Origin: Schlesneria sp.
Lineage (GTDB): Bacteria > Planctomycetota > Planctomycetia > Planctomycetales > Planctomycetaceae
NCBI GenBank assembly: GCA_025353525.1
Contig: JANXOO010000174.1
Span: forward strand, 1-8,505
Length of the DNA: 8,505 bases
Direction: 5' to 3'
Position 1 is the first letter of the stretch; the number at the start of each line of letters is the position of its first letter. Positions 6,631 through 8,505 of this stretch are shown here, piece after piece. Below the pieces are notes generated by a model, which was given only the letters and a program-made list of their open reading frames with translations, ran no database searches and was not told where the DNA came from. Both the position numbers and the translations under genes were made by a program.

Positions 6631-7539
6631 TCAGCGATTTGCAGTTGCATTGACCTGGCTGGTCGTACCCGGCGTTCGATTGCGGCGCGTCGCGTCCGAC
6701 GCAATTTCAAACGCCTGTCGCGTGCCAACGCGACCTGGCCAACCTAAAAACCTTACTTTTCCGGACACCATTGCTCGCAACGGTTCAGTCGTCTTCTGGT
6801 TCAGAACGACCACGTCGCCGACCCGAAGCTCGGACATCTGCACGGCAGTCAATTGAACGGTCCCCAATCGGATGGCAAGCTGAGCGTTCATCTCGCGTGC
6901 GAGCGATTCCAGTTGCTGACGACTCGAAACGCCGGATGTCGAATCTGCTGATCGGGGCGAGCCGAAAAGTTTGCTGAGGAATTCATGCGGCATCATCCAG
7001 CACCATTGAGCGGAGCCGACCGCAGTCCCGATCGTCGTCCGACAGACGACAAACGGTTCCGTGGGTTTGAAGTTCTTTGTTCGTCGCAAATTCGGTTCGC
7101 AATCGACGAAGCGAATTACAGGAGGCGTTTCGGTTGTCCAGCTCTCAGTCAACGAATTCGTGATGCATGCAACAAGAACTTCGCCAACCGAGAGTTCAGC
7201 AGGAGTCAGATCGCGTTCAGCGGGCCATTCTTCGATGGGCGCTCCCATCATCGCACCGCTCAGGACCTGGGCCAGCGGGTTGGGAAACGCGAAGATCGAA
7301 CATGTTTCGATATCGGACAGCCGCACCCGAAAGGCGACTGCCTTGTCAGACCATTGTTCGAGCGTCGGACCGGGCCATGCCGAGAAGCATTCGTCGAGTT
7401 GAATTTCGACCTTGATGCCGTACCCGGCAATTGCTTCGGTCAATAGCACATTCGACCGGGTGAGCCACTCGGCGAGTTTCGCCTTCGTCTCCGGACGAAG
7501 GCTGGGCGGACGCGAAAAATCGTGTGTCTGGATGGTCAT
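6631..7539 (-). CDS. fliM: Flagellar motor switch protein FliM, short and divergent
   Basis: C-ring protein that links FliG to FliN and normally receives phosphorylated CheY. The 302-residue product is shorter than the usual 330 or so. It opens with HDFSRPPSLRPETKAKLAEWL (from residue 6), the segment that in typical FliM follows the N-terminal CheY-docking peptide (LSQxEIDALL) and linker; both are absent. The frame cannot extend upstream because a TGA lies six codons before the ATG. The CheC-like middle domain runs to about residue 195; DLTPAELSVGEVL (110-122) fits the family, but the usual LFGGxG motif reads LSGAMMGAP (93-101). The C-terminal SpoA domain (about 208-280) contains ELRVGDVVVLNQ (237-248). 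The start overlaps the fliL stop as ATGA, and fliN follows after 64 nt. Identity is well supported by domains and position, though the sequence is clearly divergent. Confidence 0.9.
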   Translation of the reverse strand: MTIQTHDFSRPPSLRPETKAKLAEWLTRSNVLLTEAIAGYGIKVEIQLDECFSAWPGPTLEQWSDKAVAFRVRLSDIETCSIFAFPNPLAQVLSGAMMGAPIEEWPAERDLTPAELSVGEVLVACITNSLTESWTTETPPVIRFVDCEPNLRRTKNFKPTEPFVVCRTTIGTAVGSAQWCWMMPHEFLSKLFGSPRSADSTSGVSSRQQLESLAREMNAQLAIRLGTVQLTAVQMSELRVGDVVVLNQKTTEPLRAMVSGKVRFLGWPGRVGTRQAFEIASDATRRNRTPGTTSQVNATANR

Positions 7540-8165
7540 TCGACTCGGAATTCTTCAAACAGGATGTCTTGCACGCGTTCGTGCCCATCTTTGAACAGTA
7601 ACGAGTTAAAATTGTCGAGGATCTCGCGACGCAACCGATTGACGCCCGCTTTTCCGCGAATGTCGTCGATCGTTTTGTCGGCGAGATGGGCCGTCAACCA
7701 GGTATTCAAAATCGGTCTCTTCATTTCGACGGCCGATCTCACTTCTTCTTCGTGATCGGGATTGGCCTGTATCGTCACGTCGAGCTGGAAAAACTTGGTC
7801 ATCGTCAAATCGTTCAGATTGACCACGATCTTGCCAAACGGAACAAAGGACGGCCCGTCACCAGGAGGCTTTTTTGCGGGTGCCCCGTGTGGATCTGCCT
7901 TGGCGTGTGGATCTGCTTTTGCATGAGGGTCAGCCGCAGGCTTGGCGTGCGGATCGGCCGCAGGCTTGGCATGGGGATCGGCCTTTGGTGCGGCATCGGT
8001 CTTTTTCGCGTGTCCATGGTCTTCGTGATCAGCATCGGCGGAAGCGTCAACAGGCGCAGAAACAGCCGATTCGTTTTTGCCGCTCATCATGCGCGGAATC
8101 ATGATGCCAACCGCTGACGAAGCCAGTCCGACACCACCTAAAACGAGCATTTTCTTCAGGTTCAT
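7536..8165 (-). CDS. fliL: Basal body-associated protein FliL with His-rich repeat linker
   Basis: Single-pass inner-membrane protein that surrounds the stator units at the motor and supports torque. The product is 209 residues, longer than many FliL proteins of 150-180. After MNLKK comes one membrane helix (about 7-25, LVLGGVGLASSAVGIMIP). Residues 30-103 form a low-complexity linker, with DADHEDHGHAKK (44-55) and then five copies of a DPHAK-type unit (62-94), giving eight histidines between 47 and 93. The periplasmic FliL domain follows: FVPFGKIVVNLND (107-119), FFQLDVTIQANPDHEEEV (126-143), then the C-terminal helices ending ILFEEFRVE, all typical. The start has only a weak AGGGCG ribosome-like site 7 nt upstream. 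It is the first gene of the visible operon, preceded by a sigma-28-like promoter, and shares ATGA with fliM. Confidence 0.93.
   Translation of the reverse strand: MNLKKMLVLGGVGLASSAVGIMIPRMMSGKNESAVSAPVDASADADHEDHGHAKKTDAAPKADPHAKPAADPHAKPAADPHAKADPHAKADPHGAPAKKPPGDGPSFVPFGKIVVNLNDLTMTKFFQLDVTIQANPDHEEEVRSAVEMKRPILNTWLTAHLADKTIDDIRGKAGVNRLRREILDNFNSLLFKDGHERVQDILFEEFRVE
7884..7982 (-). repeat. Tandem repeat coding ADPHAK units in fliL
   Basis: Imperfect in-frame tandem repeat covering FliL residues 62-94. The unit DPHAK recurs at residues 63, 71, 79, 85 and 91: two steps of 8 residues (24 nt), then two of 6 (18 nt). The last copy reads DPHGA. The DNA copies are similar but not identical, with GGATC recurring at each Asp-Pro. 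Copy number could vary between strains by slippage without changing frame. Confidence 0.85.
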
Positions 8166-8247
8166 GATCCAGCGCCCTGTACTTTTTTGCGACCGAGCAC
8201 GTCAAAGGCCCCCCAATGACTCAGTGCGCAGTCTGACACTATCAATC

Positions 8248-8274
8248 TCATCGGCAACCCAAAGTCAAACCTTG
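8248..8274 (-). promoter_or_regulatory. Candidate sigma-28 (FliA) promoter for the fliL operon
   Basis: On the minus strand CAAGGTTT (8267-8274), exactly 11 nt, then GCCGATGA (8248-8255). The sigma-28 consensus is TAAAGTTT, 11 nt, GCCGATAA, so 6 of 8 and 7 of 8 bases match with exact spacing. Transcription would start near 8240, leaving a leader of about 75 nt before fliL. A weaker sigma-70 reading (TTGACT, 19 nt, GATAGT) overlaps it. GCCGAT occurs elsewhere in this DNA by chance, so this is suggestive only. Confidence 0.45.
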
Positions 8275-8278
8275 AGGA

Positions 8279-8307
8279 TTTCGGGGAATATTCCGAAAAC
8301 ATATTCC
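8279..8307. promoter_or_regulatory. Palindrome just upstream of the candidate promoter
   Basis: GGAATATTCC (8285-8294) is a perfect 10-bp palindrome, and TTTCGG (8279-8284) pairs with CCGAAA (8293-8298). A second half-site ATATTCC (8301-8307) repeats 13 nt after the first (8288-8294). It sits 4 nt upstream of the sigma-28-like -35 element, where an activator or repressor could bind. No particular regulator is recognised. Confidence 0.3.
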
Positions 8308-8340
8308 AGGAAGCCTGCGGCAACTGCGGGAAAACGGGGA

Positions 8341-8378
8341 TGAGCGGGGGATGGCACGATTGCCACGTTGCCCGCTCA
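8341..8378. repeat. Nested inverted repeat in the fliL upstream region
   Basis: Outer arms TGAGCGGG (8341-8348) and CCCGCTCA (8371-8378) are perfectly complementary over 8 bp. Inside them TGGCA (8352-8356) and TGCCA (8361-8365) form a 5-bp stem with the loop CGAT. No T-run follows directly on either strand, so it is not a standard intrinsic terminator. It may mark the end of the upstream transcript or act as an RNA or protein site. Confidence 0.45.
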
Positions 8379-8505
8379 CCTTCCGATCAGCGTCTGTCCG
8401 CTCTATTTCATCAGTACCGCATCCAGAGTGGAAACGGGTGGCAGTTCTCTCGGGCTGCGAAAGAGGACACCGCATACGGTTCCTCGTTCGCGTCCTGATC
8501 GAAAT
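8379..8505 (-). other. Possible 3' end of an upstream gene
   Basis: Two minus-strand frames enter from the window edge and stop here. One ends with LPPVSTLDAVLMK and a TAG at 8403-8405. The other begins FDQDANEEPYAVSS at the edge, ends ...FPLWMRY, and stops with TGA at 8411-8413; it has more G/C in third positions. Either could be the tail of the preceding gene of this strand, or neither. Too little is visible to choose or to assign a function. Confidence 0.25.

Noticed and set aside
8162..8302. A 46-codon minus-strand frame starting MFSEYSPKSSRF and ending in a TGA that overlaps the fliL ATG (ATGA), as a possible small leader gene.
   Set aside because: No ribosome site precedes it, it contains many uncommon-looking codons (AGG, AGA, ATA, GGG), and the candidate promoter would start transcription inside it. 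The ATGA overlap alone is weak evidence.
8340..8380. TGGCAC...TTGC in the upstream region as a sigma-54 promoter.
   Set aside because: The spacing between the GG and GC elements is wrong on both strands; the bases are part of the inverted repeat.
8248..8475. A minus-strand frame of 75 codons upstream of fliL.
   Set aside because: The product is Arg/Cys/Pro-rich with no family pattern, and it runs through the nested hairpin and palindrome; it looks like chance.

Overview
The window is a compact, one-directional flagellar cluster. Nine complete genes all lie on the minus strand, so transcription runs from high to low coordinates: fliL, fliM, fliN, fliO, fliP, fliQ, fliR, flhB, flhA. Together they encode the basal-body stator-associated protein FliL, the two C-ring proteins FliM and FliN, and the whole membrane part of the flagellar type III export gate (FliO, FliP, FliQ, FliR, FlhB, FlhA). 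The ATPase genes (fliH, fliI, fliJ), motA/motB and chemotaxis genes are not in the window. Nothing looks frameshifted or degraded.

The DNA is moderately GC-rich by eye, and the gene order is the usual bacterial fliL-to-flhA order. A divergent FliM, long low-complexity periplasmic linkers in FliL and FliO, and weak Shine-Dalgarno sites at several coupled starts suggest a deep-branching flagellated bacterium, most likely a member of Planctomycetota. That assignment is an impression from protein style, not a proof.

Layout from high to low coordinates. Positions 8166-8505 are mostly non-coding: the possible 3' end of an upstream gene, a nested inverted repeat at 8341-8378, a palindrome at 8279-8307, and a candidate sigma-28 (FliA-type) promoter at 8248-8274 reading into fliL. 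The nine genes follow with short gaps or overlaps: fliL/fliM share ATGA, fliO/fliP are separated by one codon in the same frame, fliQ/fliR by 11 nt and fliR/flhB by 4 nt. Longer gaps lie between fliM and fliN (64 nt, with a hairpin around the fliN ribosome site), fliN and fliO (about 115 nt), fliP and fliQ (59 nt) and flhB and flhA (about 90 nt). After flhA, about 290 nt hold no convincing gene. A minus-strand reading frame then begins at position 59 and leaves the window; its first residues vaguely resemble the start of a sigma-28 factor.

The most interesting points concern the switch complex and FliL. FliM has no room for the usual N-terminal CheY-P docking peptide, while FliN starts with a short helix resembling that peptide, so the docking site may have moved from FliM to FliN. 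FliL carries a histidine-rich tandem repeat (unit ADPHAK) between its membrane helix and its periplasmic domain. FliP lacks the cleavable signal peptide known from enteric FliP. I did not find a wholly new system here; this is a known machine with unusual variations.
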